A stretch of 64,000 nt of DNA, taken from contig NC_071670.1 of the NCBI RefSeq assembly GCF_028554725.1, forward strand, positions 54,878,501-54,942,500, read 5' to 3'. The notes under the pieces are model-generated. The model had not been told where the DNA came from. It saw only the letters and a list, made by a program, of their open reading frames with translations, and ran no database searches. Every line of letters starts with the position of its first letter. Position 1 is the stretch's first letter. This stretch comes from Zeugodacus cucurbitae (lineage: Eukaryota; Arthropoda; Insecta; Diptera; Tephritidae). Both the position numbers and the translations under genes were made by a program. This document shows, piece by piece, positions 1-12,125 of the stretch.

Positions 1-3000
1 AATTATATGTTCATTAATTAATTAAGCTTCGGATTAAACAGTCAGTCAGTAACAGTTGGGGTCTTCAGAAATTATTCAAAAGATAATTTAAGATCACGAA
101 CTCAATTATAAAGTTTTTATATTATTGCCCTATACCAAATAGGTTCGGTGAGAATCCATGCTGAAATAAATCGTGTTGGGAGTGGTCCAGAAACTTTTTG
201 GGATCCTCAAATTGAAGCATAACCTCAATACATTGTTTTTTTTTATACTTCAATTTGACGAAAAATACAGTAAAAGATGTTCCAGATGGCCTGAGGTAAC
301 ATGAGGTGTAGAGTTTCCGTTAAACAACATACAAAATCGAGATGTTTTGGGTTTAGGAAATATTTTGAATCAGACCAAATCAGCTGACATGTAACCCCTT
401 GGGTTATCTAATGGATTATACTTTCAGGGTCCTTGGTGGAAAATTTCATTTTAGTTCAACATAAAATATAAAGTAGCCTGGCTATGGGGCAATTTTGTAT
501 GTAAGGTCTTTGTAAAGGAGTAAAAACCCGTCGAAGAGTAAAAAAATATTGCTATCTAAGTCCCATAAAGCCGTAAGATTCGCTTTATAGTAATTGAAAT
601 TGAAGTGGTACTCGACTAAGATTCTCTCGATGACTATTTCAAATCCGAATTTGTACAGTACAAATTTAATATTTTCCCTGAAACCTAACAAAAATTAACA
701 TTTTTACAACCGTTTCCATTATTTCCTAACATTATTCATGGTTTGAACGCAGTAACCGCAAATTCCACAACTATTTTGCTAACCAACTCAGGTACGACTT
801 GTGCAACTCCGAGCACACACACACACATACCAACGGTTTATGCCGCGAAATGAGATACAAATATAAACATTTAAATATGCGCTCGCATTTGCATTTGTGT
901 ATGCGAGCGTGACATATGGAGGTGAATGTGTTGCCACTGTGGCATTATTGCACTCGTGCCACATATTTTCTTAATATGTCGTCATCGCCCAGAGTCAGTG
1001 GCAGCAGTCATTCACATATGCAGGAGCGCTGATGTGGCAGCGACGCGCCGATGCAAAAACGCGTACAAATGCATACAAATCAGCGAACACACGCGGTTGT
1101 AACTATTAATATGTCGCTGGTTGTGTGTGTGTGTGTGTATGCGTGCCGCGAAAACATGCGAGGGTGCGCTTTTATGCAACCAAACATGAATGAAATGAGT
1201 GTGTTCCATGGGACGCGTTGTCATTTTACATGCGCGCCGCGTTATTTTGTTGTAGCGCCGCACTTGCAGTGATGTTGCATGAATGACTCACAGTAATGCT
1301 GCAACGTGCCACATTGTAAAGATGGTTGGTTGCTGACTGGCAAGCGGTGGGCGAGCGGGCGGTTGGTCGTAGTGACCCACCAGCGCTGACTGGCTGTTTC
1401 TTTGTTGCTTCAATGCCAGACTTGCCGTTCGTTCGCTCAAAATTAAACGTAATTGGTTGGCATTACTTTTCACTTAAACATCGCCCAGCGGCGTTTGTGC
1501 AACGCACTGAAATTCTGAAATTGCTCCGTAGCCAAGGCGACCGCACGCCAGCCTTAAAGTGGACTTTATGTTCATGCTATGGCATGGAATTTGTGTGTGT
1601 GTGTGCGTGCGTAACGGTTAATACTGTAGTGCAGTTGCAACATGCCACAGCCGCGAGCCGACAGCAGCGTTGTCTTCCGCATTCAGCACTGATGATACTT
1701 TATCACTGCTGTCGCTATCATTTCGCTGCATTTTTTCGTCTTTTGTTTGTTTTCTTTTTGTTTGTTTTTTTTTTCTGTTCGCTTCGTTTTATTTCAATAT
1801 TATTTTCAATGTGATATCCGCATGCGGAAAATTATTTTTCTCAACGCGTTTTACACACTCTCGCCCGCTATCTCTCTCTCTCGCTATATGTTTCTCACGC
1901 CGCCTGCAGCCTTTTGCCTTGACTATAAACCGTAATGCGCCTTAAAGCTGCACTTTTATGGTCATGCCACCAACCGCAACAACAACTACTTGCGTTGCAG
2001 CTTCGGTTCATTTTTATGTTCGCGCAGCGTCAGCGTCAAGGAAATGACGGGAAACATGCAATGCATGCGAGAGAGACGAGAGCGGTCGGATAGTTTAGGA
2101 ACCTTTGGTAGCAAAATGATTGAAAGGGAAACCCGTTAGAATTTTTGTTCTTCACTAGTAACTTATCTGTAAAGATTCTACATACAGTAATCTCCATCAA
2201 ACGTCATAAATGCAGATCCATAATTTTTTCTTGAGAAAGGACTTAAAATCTCTTCAGTGGCTCTCTTTATCCTCTACTGTGACTTCTCTTTACCCCATCT
2301 CGTCCAGTGCCAGTACATTAAGGAAACTAGTAATGAAATTCAAGTAGTCCCTTCTCTCTTCCCATATCTATGCCTTTTCTTCTAGCAATTGCCGCGCATT
2401 GGTGGAGTGGACGCTCCGGTGTCATCTTTCCCTTTCCGTCGACCAAATTCCAAATAGTGGTCCTCAGTCTATAGTGTCTAGTGTAATCCATTACAAATAG
2501 TAATAAAGGTCTTGCTCATATTGGTGATCTGTCTGAATCTTTTCCTGTTTTCCTCCAGAAGTATCTTTGTTTGTCGAAGTCCACTCTTTTCCGGCTAATA
2601 TCGGTCCCTTTTCTTTATTCATCCTTCGAAATATCTGCAAATATTTTTCGTCTCCCGCAAAACGCTGCACCATACTAATTTTATTCCATACCTCCTGATA
2701 GAAGGACAGCTTCAGACCAGAAATTTGTCTTCCTCGAAGAATTTTCGAAGGAATTCGAAAGGATCTCAGCATTTTCCATTTTTTAAGACCACCAATATTT
2801 AAAATACATAAAAATAAATTTTCGGTTAGATCCAGAAAAGACTTCGATATGTTGGTTTCTGCCATTGTATGGAAATCCCACAAGTTCCTGATCTCGTCAT
2901 ACGATCACCGAACAGACTAAGACCCATTATCCAAAACGCAGCCAACTATTTCCGATAAAGTCAACTCAAAACGTCCTCTTATCGATATCACTTTACAACG

Positions 3001-5020
3001 AAAGTTCTCAAATTTTTGAAATTTGTCATCTCACGAGCTTATCCACACCCTCTCGTGCCTGCATGCGTATGTAGAGCACTTACACGCATATTCATTATGC
3101 TTGTTCTGTATATGCATGTATGTGGTTTAAGTTTCAGTTACATGCAGTGGCTTTGTTGGCATCTCACTGTCAGCAGCCTCAAAATGGAATCATTAGTGTT
3201 CATATTTAAAGGTTTATGAAAGTTTTATTTCGTCGCCGGCTGCAAAGCTGTCGTGGTTGCCTTGTTGCGTGCGGCATGTGTTGCTGCTCTTGTATTTATT
3301 TAATATTCATAAGGATTGCAGTAAATAATATTATTGGTGTCGACTTTTTTAAAGTCACGACGCGAACACAGACTAACCAACTTACACACACAAAAGTTAC
3401 GTATACGCGCTGGTGCACCAGTATATGTATATGTAAATCTCTTTACATGCCTTTGTCTGCGCGCACATTGTGAAATTGCGGCAAACTATTTGCATAAATT
3501 TAATTGTATCCATTCTTGTCTGCAGATTTTCTCGAGTTAAGAAAATTATTAAATTTTATTACGCACTAAAATCAGAAGTTATGTTATTGCCAGCGAGCGA
3601 CGAAGAATATGTTTCGTGTGGAGTGCATTTTGTATGTGAGTGGGTGCATTTCTGCTTGAGTGGCGATGCTTGTGTTGGTTTGTCATGGAGGAAAAAAGAA
3701 GATTTGAATAAGAAATAGTTTCTTTTTTAAATGTTTAGAGATTTTTATAATTTTTTATAAGTTCTTTCACATTGTCTTTCATTAAGAATCGTTAAATAGT
3801 TTCTAAATAAACCAAATAATTCTTCTAATACTTTACTAGGCTAATTTTCATATATGTTTTCAAAATATGTTTATTTTCCGTCTCAAGGACCCGAGTTTAG
3901 AGTTTGAGTTTACGAAGTCAAGTCAAGTGCCCTCCTTTGAACTAAAATTTTAAAGACTCCGAGTTAAATTTGTCAAAATTTTTAAGACTGAGTTCTCCCG
4001 ACAAGACTCCGAGTTTATTTTGTCAAAATTTAAATTTTTGAGACTGAGTTTTCCCGCCTAAACACCACACCACGACGTTTAAGAAAATTTTCAGAAAATG
4101 TTATTATGTGTTAAACTCCGAGTTTATGCTTAACACCAAAAATTATCAATAAACTCGTGTTTAACACTCTACCTGAACCCACTCTGAAAGAAACCACACT
4201 TTTTGAGTCTTCGTGAGATGGTAAAGCATAGTATTTACCGAAGACATCTTCAATTTGCAATAATCGTCATCCTTTCATAGTCTATATCAAGAACAAGGAT
4301 GCGAAATGTGACACCGAGGAAAACTTTTAATGAAACTTATCTGGGTAAGACAAAACAAAAAGGTATAAGTGGTTATCTCAAATGAGAGAACTTACTAAAA
4401 GTAATGAAAGTGAAAATCTGAGAGAATAGCTAGAAGTCTTACTTGAGAATCAATTCCACATAGACGAAGTTGACTGTGTTAAAATTCCACTGAGCAAATA
4501 CACATCTGGGCTCAAGTAGAGTACGTAGTAGAATTACTTGTGAAGCCCCTGTCCTCCAATGTGAATATAATAAATAGAAAGCTGGGGTCGACAGAATTTG
4601 TGTACATCCTCTTCATCTAGACAAAATCAGAAGATTTCACAGCTGGTACCGTATTTAACAAAACCAATGGATAAAGATTTTAAAATTAAGCTTTTGGATT
4701 TCCTCCATGAAAAAATAAACCTCTGAAAAAGTCTTAAACATCGCCAACAACAAAACCAACCACCTGCGAAGCTCCTTGCGCGCCACCAACATTGTCATCG
4801 AATCTTAAAAATGTACGCTTAAAATTCTGAAGAAAGCTTACTTAGGTGTAAAATCCATTTACATTTACCTATCACACGCTACTTAACTGCCACAGCAGCT
4901 GCTGCTGTCACTAACATAAAAAGAGCTCTCTTACTCTCCCGCCTCTCGTTCCGCTAAAGAGCACTGCCTGATGGTCGTTAAAAAAGAAATTACGCGAACG
5001 TTGGGCATGGCGTCGAGGCA
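1..5020. other. Non-coding stretch without recognised genes
   Basis: The ORFs here are short and mostly cross microsatellites, such as the GT run near 1125-1140 and TC runs near 1870. A 125-residue minus-strand frame (about 2491-2866, first ATG at MAETN) matches nothing I recognise. A short direct repeat at 3953-4056 is listed separately. Confidence 0.6.
3953..4056. repeat. Two-unit direct repeat, about 51-56 bp
   Basis: AGACTCCGAGTT occurs at 3953 and 4004, and AGACTGAGTT-TCCCG at 3985 and 4041, with TTTGTCAAAATTT between them in each unit. The two adjoining copies are slightly diverged. Further CTCCGAGTTTA fragments to about 4120 suggest a decayed third unit. Confidence 0.7.
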
Positions 5021-5021
5021 G

Positions 5022-5027
5022 TATAAA
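5022..5027 (+). promoter_or_regulatory. TATA-like box upstream of the candidate first exon
   Basis: TATAAA sits in a locally GC-richer block (about 4900-5770) in otherwise AT-rich DNA, 359 bases before the candidate ATG at 5386. No strong initiator is found 25-35 bases downstream; the closest is AACAGTTA at about 5045. In AT-rich DNA such hexamers are frequent, so this is a weak call. Confidence 0.15.
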
Positions 5028-5385
5028 TGGCAGGCTACAATTTTAACAGTTAAAATACAATAAATCCTTTAAGATGGCAATCTAGAGTAGCGAGTAGCAG
5101 TTGCATACTAAACACTTAGGCTGACAAACCGTTATGATACGATACGCTAAGGCGTTTGAGGCGGATGTGAGTTGGCATAAAAATAGAGCGTTGTTAGCCA
5201 CGAATGACTGACATGGCAGGATTAGGGCTAGAGTACGAGCGAGTAATGCCAAGCAGACGACAGCGAAGCAGCCATGCAACTGAACAGCGAACACAGTGAG
5301 AGTTTAGTAATAACACCGTTACATACGCTGCTGTGCATTCGTGCAGGACATTTCCGCCTTAGTGCCTGAGATATTTTCATTCTTC

Positions 5386-5458
5386 ATGCCACATCGTCGT
5401 TGTCTGCTGCTGCTGCTTCCACTCGGAACGTATGTTGCGCTTCAGTGCATCGACGGCA
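5386..5458 (+). CDS. Speculative first coding exon (signal peptide) of the receptor gene
   Basis: An ATG opens a short hydrophobic reading frame: positive start (MPHRR), leucine-rich core (CLLLLLPLGTYVAL), then QCIDG. This is the general shape of a secretory signal peptide. A possible donor GCA|GTAAAA at 5459 leaves one base, the phase the exon at 37585 requires. Against it: the donor is weak, the Kozak context (TTC before ATG) is poor, the leucines come from a CTG/CTT run that could arise by chance, and several ATGs lie upstream. Reading on without splicing gives only an unremarkable frame ending at 5583. No transcript evidence is available. Confidence 0.2.
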
Positions 5459-6582
5459 GTAAAAACGTCTTGGCGCTGAGCTGCAGAGCGCGTGTCTTCT
5501 GCCATTTGTGGCAACAAAATTGTAGTATTCTTACGCTTTTGATAGTACTTTATTACATGAACGCTGCTGCTGCCACTGCCTGACAGCTCCTCGAGCTCGT
5601 GAAACGGCGAGCTGTGTTTCTCAGCTGCTTGTCATTTCCTGGTGTTGAGCACACAGCATTAAACTGCGTTTTGTTGCCGAACATTGAGTTTGATTGTCGC
5701 CGCGGCACGGTTGGATAGCTTCCAGCTCGACCGGCAACTCATCCGCATACCTTCTACGTCAGCTTCCGCTCACTTGCAAGTATAACAATGTATCTGCTGT
5801 CGTCTAAATGGTATCGCTTCACATTTTAGATGATTTTAGAAAAATGTTGTCTACTTTTGTTTCTTCGTACGCAAACTTTTATGACTTCTAGGTTTGTTTT
5901 TCTTTTTTCATTGGTTGCTGTAACTTTTATTACCATTTTAATACAATGTTGCAAATGCTGTGGCATGGAAAAATAAAAATAAAATAATTTTTATTACTTC
6001 ACTGCGGCGGCGATGAATCGTGCGCGCAATGAGACATTAATGACAATAATGATATGCTTTGCACTCCACTGTGCTTTACTGTCGGCTACTGGCCGCCGAT
6101 AAGCGCTCGCTTTGCACTTTTATAGCCAATTTTTAAGCGCTTTGCAGCATTTTGCAATGGAAAAAATTTCTATATTTTTATGACTGTAAATTTTATCTTG
6201 CATTACTCCGTCGGTTTTTATTGCGATTTTAGTATTTTATAATTACATAATACAGCAGTGAGAGAGATTTGTGTGTAATAAATGCTGTAAAAGCAAACCT
6301 TTTTTAATAAGCTTCTAGGCGATCATGATTTTGTGGCGAGCATTTCATTTTGCGGCGTATAGTCATTAAATTATGGAAGGTATAAAGATAAATAAATGAG
6401 TTTATTAATTTTTGTGTGTGGATCTATTAAAAAAGGTGCTTCATTTTTTAATTTTTTCAACCATTTATTATCGATTTGATATTCCCATTTTATGCCACGA
6501 ATATACCTTTTATTATCTGTCATTTGCTTGGGAATGTAAAGATATAATAATATTTAAAGCGTTTTCCAAAGTTTATATTCGT

Positions 6583-7020
6583 AAAAGCTCTCAGGGTCAT
6601 CTAAAGCACGCACGCAACTTCAAAAATATAGGATTGTAGCTAGGATTACAAAATGAATACATTAATCGTTTAATTAAATCCGATATGGTTTTATTTAAAG
6701 CTTTTTCGAAGCTTTGTGATTGAAAAAGCTCTCAGTGCCAACAAAAATGCACACACAATGTTTTACTTCCTTTACTTCCTACTTGTTTACTTCCATAGAT
6801 AAATAATTTATCGAAATTTAATAGCTCTTATATTATTTGCAATCGTTAAAGCTCTCAGCGCCATCAAAAGCTGTCACGCAAAGTCAAATTTTAAGTATTG
6901 TGTATAAGAATGCAAAATATAATACACTAATGGATTAATTAAATACACAGTATGATTTCATTTGAAGCTTTTTCGAAGCTTTGCAGTTGAAAAAGCTCTC
7001 AGTGCCATCAAAAATCAACA
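6583..7020. repeat. Tandem array with AAAAGCTCTCAG core
   Basis: AAAAGCTCTCAG followed by a GCCATCAAAA-like stretch occurs at 6583, 6724, 6847 (one mismatch) and 6991. A higher-order period of about 265 bp is visible: the block ATTAATTAAAT, then AGCTTTTTCGAAGCTTTG, then the core is repeated almost intact (about 6650-6740 and 6910-7010). Weaker CGAAAGCTTTT pieces continue to about 7255. No coding function is seen. Confidence 0.75.
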
Positions 7021-7261
7021 GAATGAATTTTTTTCATAATCAAAGTGGGTAATTTAGTAAAAAATAAAAATTTAAAAGCTCTTGATCTGTTAATCTGTTT
7101 TAAACTTCGAAAGCTTTTTTAAAAAATATTTCCAGTAATGATTTTGTCATATAATAAAAATTGTTTTTTTTTTAATTTCTCTGTTAACTGTTTGATGAAT
7201 CAGGAACTTTTGATTCGACAAAATAATTTTCTAAAGCTCATCGAAAGCTTTTTATTTGTTT

Positions 7262-8893
7262 AATAAAGTGAGATCACTCTTATCCTGAATAATGTACTCA
7301 TTCAACTTTTCATATTCGCAATTAAGCCATATATTTGATCTCCACCAAACATAAATCCTGACGATTGAATACGTTTTTCAATTACAATTATATATATATT
7401 TTTTTCAAAGCTTAAAACAATATATTTTTTCTGTCTGTTCAGCAATGCTAAGTTTACATGTAATTCCTGTGTTAGCGCATATATGCATATATAATTTATT
7501 CATATTTAAAAAGCATTCTTCAATTATTTTACATAGTTTAAATCCATTGGTTGACCTGCTGCGACTTTGCACATCGAAAGCTCAATTAAGCGCCGCAATG
7601 CTTCCAAAGAGCTGATGAATAATGCACACTTATAAAACTAGCTATGCTTGCACATAGCTATGTAAGTGTTCACAGCAAATTCGCACCGACAAAATCTATT
7701 GAAACTATGCATTGAATAATAGATAATAAATGGGCTAAATTTTTTCAATTTTATTTCCATTTCATAAGCCAGCAACATTGGTTTAAAGCACAAAAACTAA
7801 CAAACTATTCTATTTTCGTTTGAGTTTATTTAACTTAAGCCGCTTACTATCAATAACATACACTTTCCAATGCATTTAATGTGGACTAAAATGCATTTTT
7901 TCTCTTTTTAAAAAGATTTAAAAAAATTATTTTTGTTTTAAAGTATTCTGTGTATAAAATAGTAAAATGCATTTTAAATATTCCAGCCATTATTGTTTGT
8001 TTACAATTGAGCGCACGCGAGCGCCGCGCAAAGAACATAAAAAATGCATACCTGCATGCTAACGGCACACAGTTTACACCAGGAGTGTTGAGAGAGCGTG
8101 TTTTCATTTCATAAATATTTTTTCACTCTATTGTTACACGCTCTCAACGTCACAACAACAACAAAAAGTTTCGGTTTTTAGTATTTTTCAAACATTCTAA
8201 CTGTTTTTCGCCTGGCGCTGATTGTTAGCTGCCGGCAATGGCGCGTTCGATTCGCCAGCGTCCGCTTGTTGCGCCGCCATATTTGAACGTGTGAGTATAC
8301 CGGTGTGTGGTTGTGAGAGCGTCTGTGTGTGTGCTCAATATGTTAGTGATAGGATTTGGCGAGGATTTTGTGTATTTACAGTTTTGTCACGTCTCATTGT
8401 TTGCGACATCATTTAAAATCATACTTTCAAAAAAAAAACACAAACAACTCCAATAATACACAAACAAAAACAAAAATGTTAAGTAAGAATGACAAAATTT
8501 TGATTGCCGCAATGTGACACACAAACACAACAATGTATGTATGTGTGTGTGGTTGAAGGCGCTGTTGGAGTGTGTTGATTTTGTGCTCGTATTTTTAACA
8601 GGAAAATTTTTTATTTCACAATTCTGGTCTATTTAATATGCCACAATGTTAGGCAAATTTCCACAAAATATAAGTCTCACTCAACACACGCGCTGTGTAT
8701 TGCATGCAAATGAAGTTAGCATGAAAGCAATATGAATCTCCAATGTTGATGAATTAGAATATGATAACATGTGTAGAATAAGTGATACAGAGATGCATTT
8801 CAGCTAATGGTATTACGTAATAAAATGTCAAATTGTGAAAAGATTCCTAAAAAATTGGTTGAAGATTGGCCTAACCTCTTTTGCAAAAAATAT
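7262..8893. other. Non-coding stretch
   Basis: This is AT-rich DNA with no convincing ORF. A GC-richer patch at 8210-8350 holds a 64-codon frame that crosses a GTGTGT run and is judged chance. A short inverted match, GAGAGCGTGTT (8092) against ACGCTCTCAAC (8137), flanks a possible small hairpin. Confidence 0.5.
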
Positions 8894-9616
8894 TTAAGGG
8901 ACTAGGGATTGTCAGAGATACGGGAAAATTAAAATTTTCAGTATTTTTTTTGCTATTAAATCTGGTTATTTTACAAAAGTAGTTAAATGGCATTATTACA
9001 CGATATTTTGACTTGAAGTTCCGAGAGTTTGAAAAGAAAATAATAATTTCCAAAATTATAACTGTTTGTGTTGACCCAGTTCCAAAAAAAGTTCCTTGCG
9101 GTGACAATCATAAGTCCTTGGAGATTCATCTAAAATTCTTCGGTTAAGAAAAATTAGTTTTATAAATAGATAATGCTGGGCCTGTTTTATTTTTTGTTTT
9201 TTTCAAAAATTAAGCTGCTATTCCTCAGCAATTTTTTTTTCTAGATTTTTAGGAAAAAATCAACGGATATAAAAACTCGAATTTTTAAAACAAACAAAAA
9301 AACTTCGATCAGACCGAGTATTATTGTGTATTCTAAAATCTGTATAAAGTTCATTAAATTCTACTGAGCGGTTTTCGAGTTACAGTTGTCACCAGTTCAA
9401 ACAACATAGTTTTGAGAAAAACGATTTTAAAGTTTCACGCTGGCGTTTTGGAGTGACCGAGCGCTCTTTGTTATTTGGCACGTAATTCAAAAAGTAATTA
9501 TCGGATCAACTTCAAATTTTACAAAGAAAATTTTTTAATTATTAAACTTAACAAAAATGCAAAAAAACCAAAAAAATGGATTTTTTTGAAAGTCTTGATT
9601 ACCCCTAACCCCTTAA
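8894..9616. mobile_element. TTAA-bounded non-autonomous DNA element, copy 1
   Basis: The left end reads TTAAGGGACTAGGGATTGTCA. The right end, reverse-complemented, reads TTAAGGGGTTAGGGGTAATCA. These are imperfect terminal inverted repeats with TTAA on both outer edges. The interior is AT-rich and holds no transposase. TTAA target sites are characteristic of piggyBac-type elements, so a piggyBac-related MITE is the best guess. The element at 44006-44676 has the same organisation and similar interior phrases (GAGTTAC, GAGAAAAAC, GAGCG-CTCTTT). Confidence 0.6.
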
Positions 9617-11726
9617 GAGTCTCTTCCAACTTGATTTATAGGAATCTGGTTGCAAACAATTAAAAAATATCAACAAACTATCTCATGCAATTTTTAAAAC
9701 ACACTAGTTGCAAAGCAGTCCCAAAAGACTTACTTGGTAACTAGTCCGTTAAAAACTAGTGGAATACTAGTAATCTAAAATAATTTATTTTCATTTATAG
9801 AAGCCAAAATCATAAAAAAAAGTCCTTTAAAGCCTAAACGGCTTTTCTTTTATATAACACACTTCGACAGGATTTAGCATACCATCTCTCAAATTTATTT
9901 ACACCTTTCATTACACTAGTTAATAGATTTCACTCTTCTATTTCTATTATTTCCAAATGGTAAATTATAGGAAATAATTCCGTTTGATATAATGGTCATT
10001 GAGAATTTCCCAGTTGATAAAAAATCTATCAAAAGCTTTTAAGTTACGACTATGATACATAGACTATGTGAAAGCATACAAAAAGCTTCTAAAGCAAACA
10101 TATAAAGCTTTCATCAAAAAGTAATTCCAAATTAGTCTTAACACTTCCATTCCTAGTTCAATAAAAACTCGTTATGAACTAGTTTTACAAATTTCATTCG
10201 ATTGCAAGCCGACGACTTTGTTCCCATAAAGAATTCTGTAATCTAATATAATACAAATCAGACTGATTACAAAGGCATACGTTTAAAACAAAAGATTAAC
10301 ATAAAATTTGAAATTTTTAGCTTTATTATTAAGTCCTAGTGGATTACTTGTACTATTTCTACCGAACTTAACAAATTCCCAGTACTCAAAACGTTTGCTA
10401 GAACTTAATTACGTATGGAAATATTCATTACAGAAACAATATGCAAATATTGATACACTCTGTTCCGGAAAAGGATATGCATACACGCATTCACTTACAT
10501 ATGTAAGAGTATGTAAGCAAGTAGCTCAGGCTTAACATTACTTGTAGAATGTATGCTTGAGATTACCTTTGTATCTTATATTGTATTTTATTGAATAAAT
10601 TTTAAGCACGTGGACGAGTGTGTGTATGAAAATAGCAATGAGCAGCACGACTTTTTGATGTAAGCTGAATAAAAGAAATATTTCCTCGAACCATAAAGAA
10701 ATTTAAGAGTGTAATAAAGATAACAAAAGAAAGGGAGATAAAACGATTTGAACAAAAAAAATCAGACCTTACAAAAAGAAAGGCAATAAAGAGTATATGT
10801 ATACATAAATGCACATACACTTACATGCTCTGCTCTCTCGCTTTTATGGCACATACCATCACGGCCAATTGACTGCCAAATTTGCATTTCATTTATGCCA
10901 TCCGCCTTCACTTTTCCAATTTCACATACACATACATATGTATATGAATTTGTGTTCTTTTTTTTGCGCTCCTGCACCCTTAGCAATATATGATAACGGC
11001 ACTTTAACATTTTTTTTTTCTCCGCCAGCTACCGTTATGTGTAGTACAAAAAGCTTTTTATGCATCACTATTGCCGCAATAAGCGCTATATCAGTTAAGT
11101 TTTTTTGTGTCTTTCGGAAATTCTCTTTTGACTCTCCACACAGCTCGTTTGCCGCACAATTAGCACAAACGAACCCCAATCTAATTGAATCAAAAAAATA
11201 TGATTCAATATGAATTTCTTTAATAAATATCGTATTTTATTGAATATGATTTCAACTTGGTAATTTCTGTGAATATGATATTACATATTTTAATGAACAC
11301 CCTGTAGGAAATCTGATATAAACTCTGTATACCATTCCAAGTGACAAATCGAAAACATGAAACTGGACACACAAATATTGCTATCCTACAATAAGTAAAT
11401 TTGCTTAGCCCTTTGGTAGTTCCATGCTGTCTCCGGTATCGGGTCGAATTATCAAAGAAATATTATAGAAATCTTAGAGAGTACAGTAGTATTCCAACAC
11501 TCTAAGTGTCATAGACGAAATATTTCTTAGAGTCACTTAGTCAGTTCTTCTGGTGAGAGAACTTGATAGATCTAGATATATACAGAGACATAATTAGCAC
11601 CTAATTTCATTTAATTTATGTTATAATTGTGTCCTATAAGTATTAATGTGTATTGGAGTCCAAGAAAACAAGAAAACTAATTGCCTTTATATTATAATTG
11701 CTTTAAACATCACTCGTTTCCACATG
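9617..11726. other. Non-coding stretch
   Basis: No gene is recognised. ACTAGT hexamers are unusually frequent between 9700 and 10170 (9702, 9741, 9757, 9767 and others), without a clear repeat unit. ORFs around 10800-11200 overlap CATA-type simple sequence and are considered chance. Confidence 0.5.
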
Positions 11727-12125
11727 GCGAGCGTTCGATTCACAAACTGGTCTAAAGCATATAATCTGACTAAATTAGATATAGGTTGAAGTATAGTTTT
11801 TATACCACTTATATCTGATATATCTTACTCATTCAAGCTTTGCGAGTGGTTAATCGAACTAACTGGTATAATACAAATAAACTGGTATAAATAAACACAG
11901 GTTGAATGGTTAGATTTTAAACCACTTCGTTGTAATATATTTCAACTTAGCAAGTGACAAATCGAACGAATTGGTGTAAAACATATATACTGGTATAACT
12001 AAGTAGAGGTGGAATGGATAGACTTTATCTCAATTTGATGAGATATATCTCACTCGTTCAAACTTATCGGGTGACGAATAGAACGATACGGACTAAAACA
12101 AATAAATTGGCATAAACGAACAAAG
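11727..12125. repeat. Degenerate tandem array, unit about 108-118 bp
   Basis: A diverged unit containing GCGAGTGG-TAATCGAAC, then ACTGGTATAA, GGTTGAATGG-TAGA and ATATATCTCACTC-TTCAA, recurs from about 11727, 11841, 11950 and 12068. The copies differ by substitutions and small indels. A further relic, AGTGACAAATCGAAAACATG, occurs at 11339. This looks like an old satellite-like expansion. Confidence 0.7.

Noticed and set aside
2491..2883. 130-codon minus-strand ORF
   Set aside because: It opens with TTG (first ATG near 2866), has no recognised domain, no promoter or splice context, and no paired exon. It remains a possible transposon relic, but nothing supports a gene.
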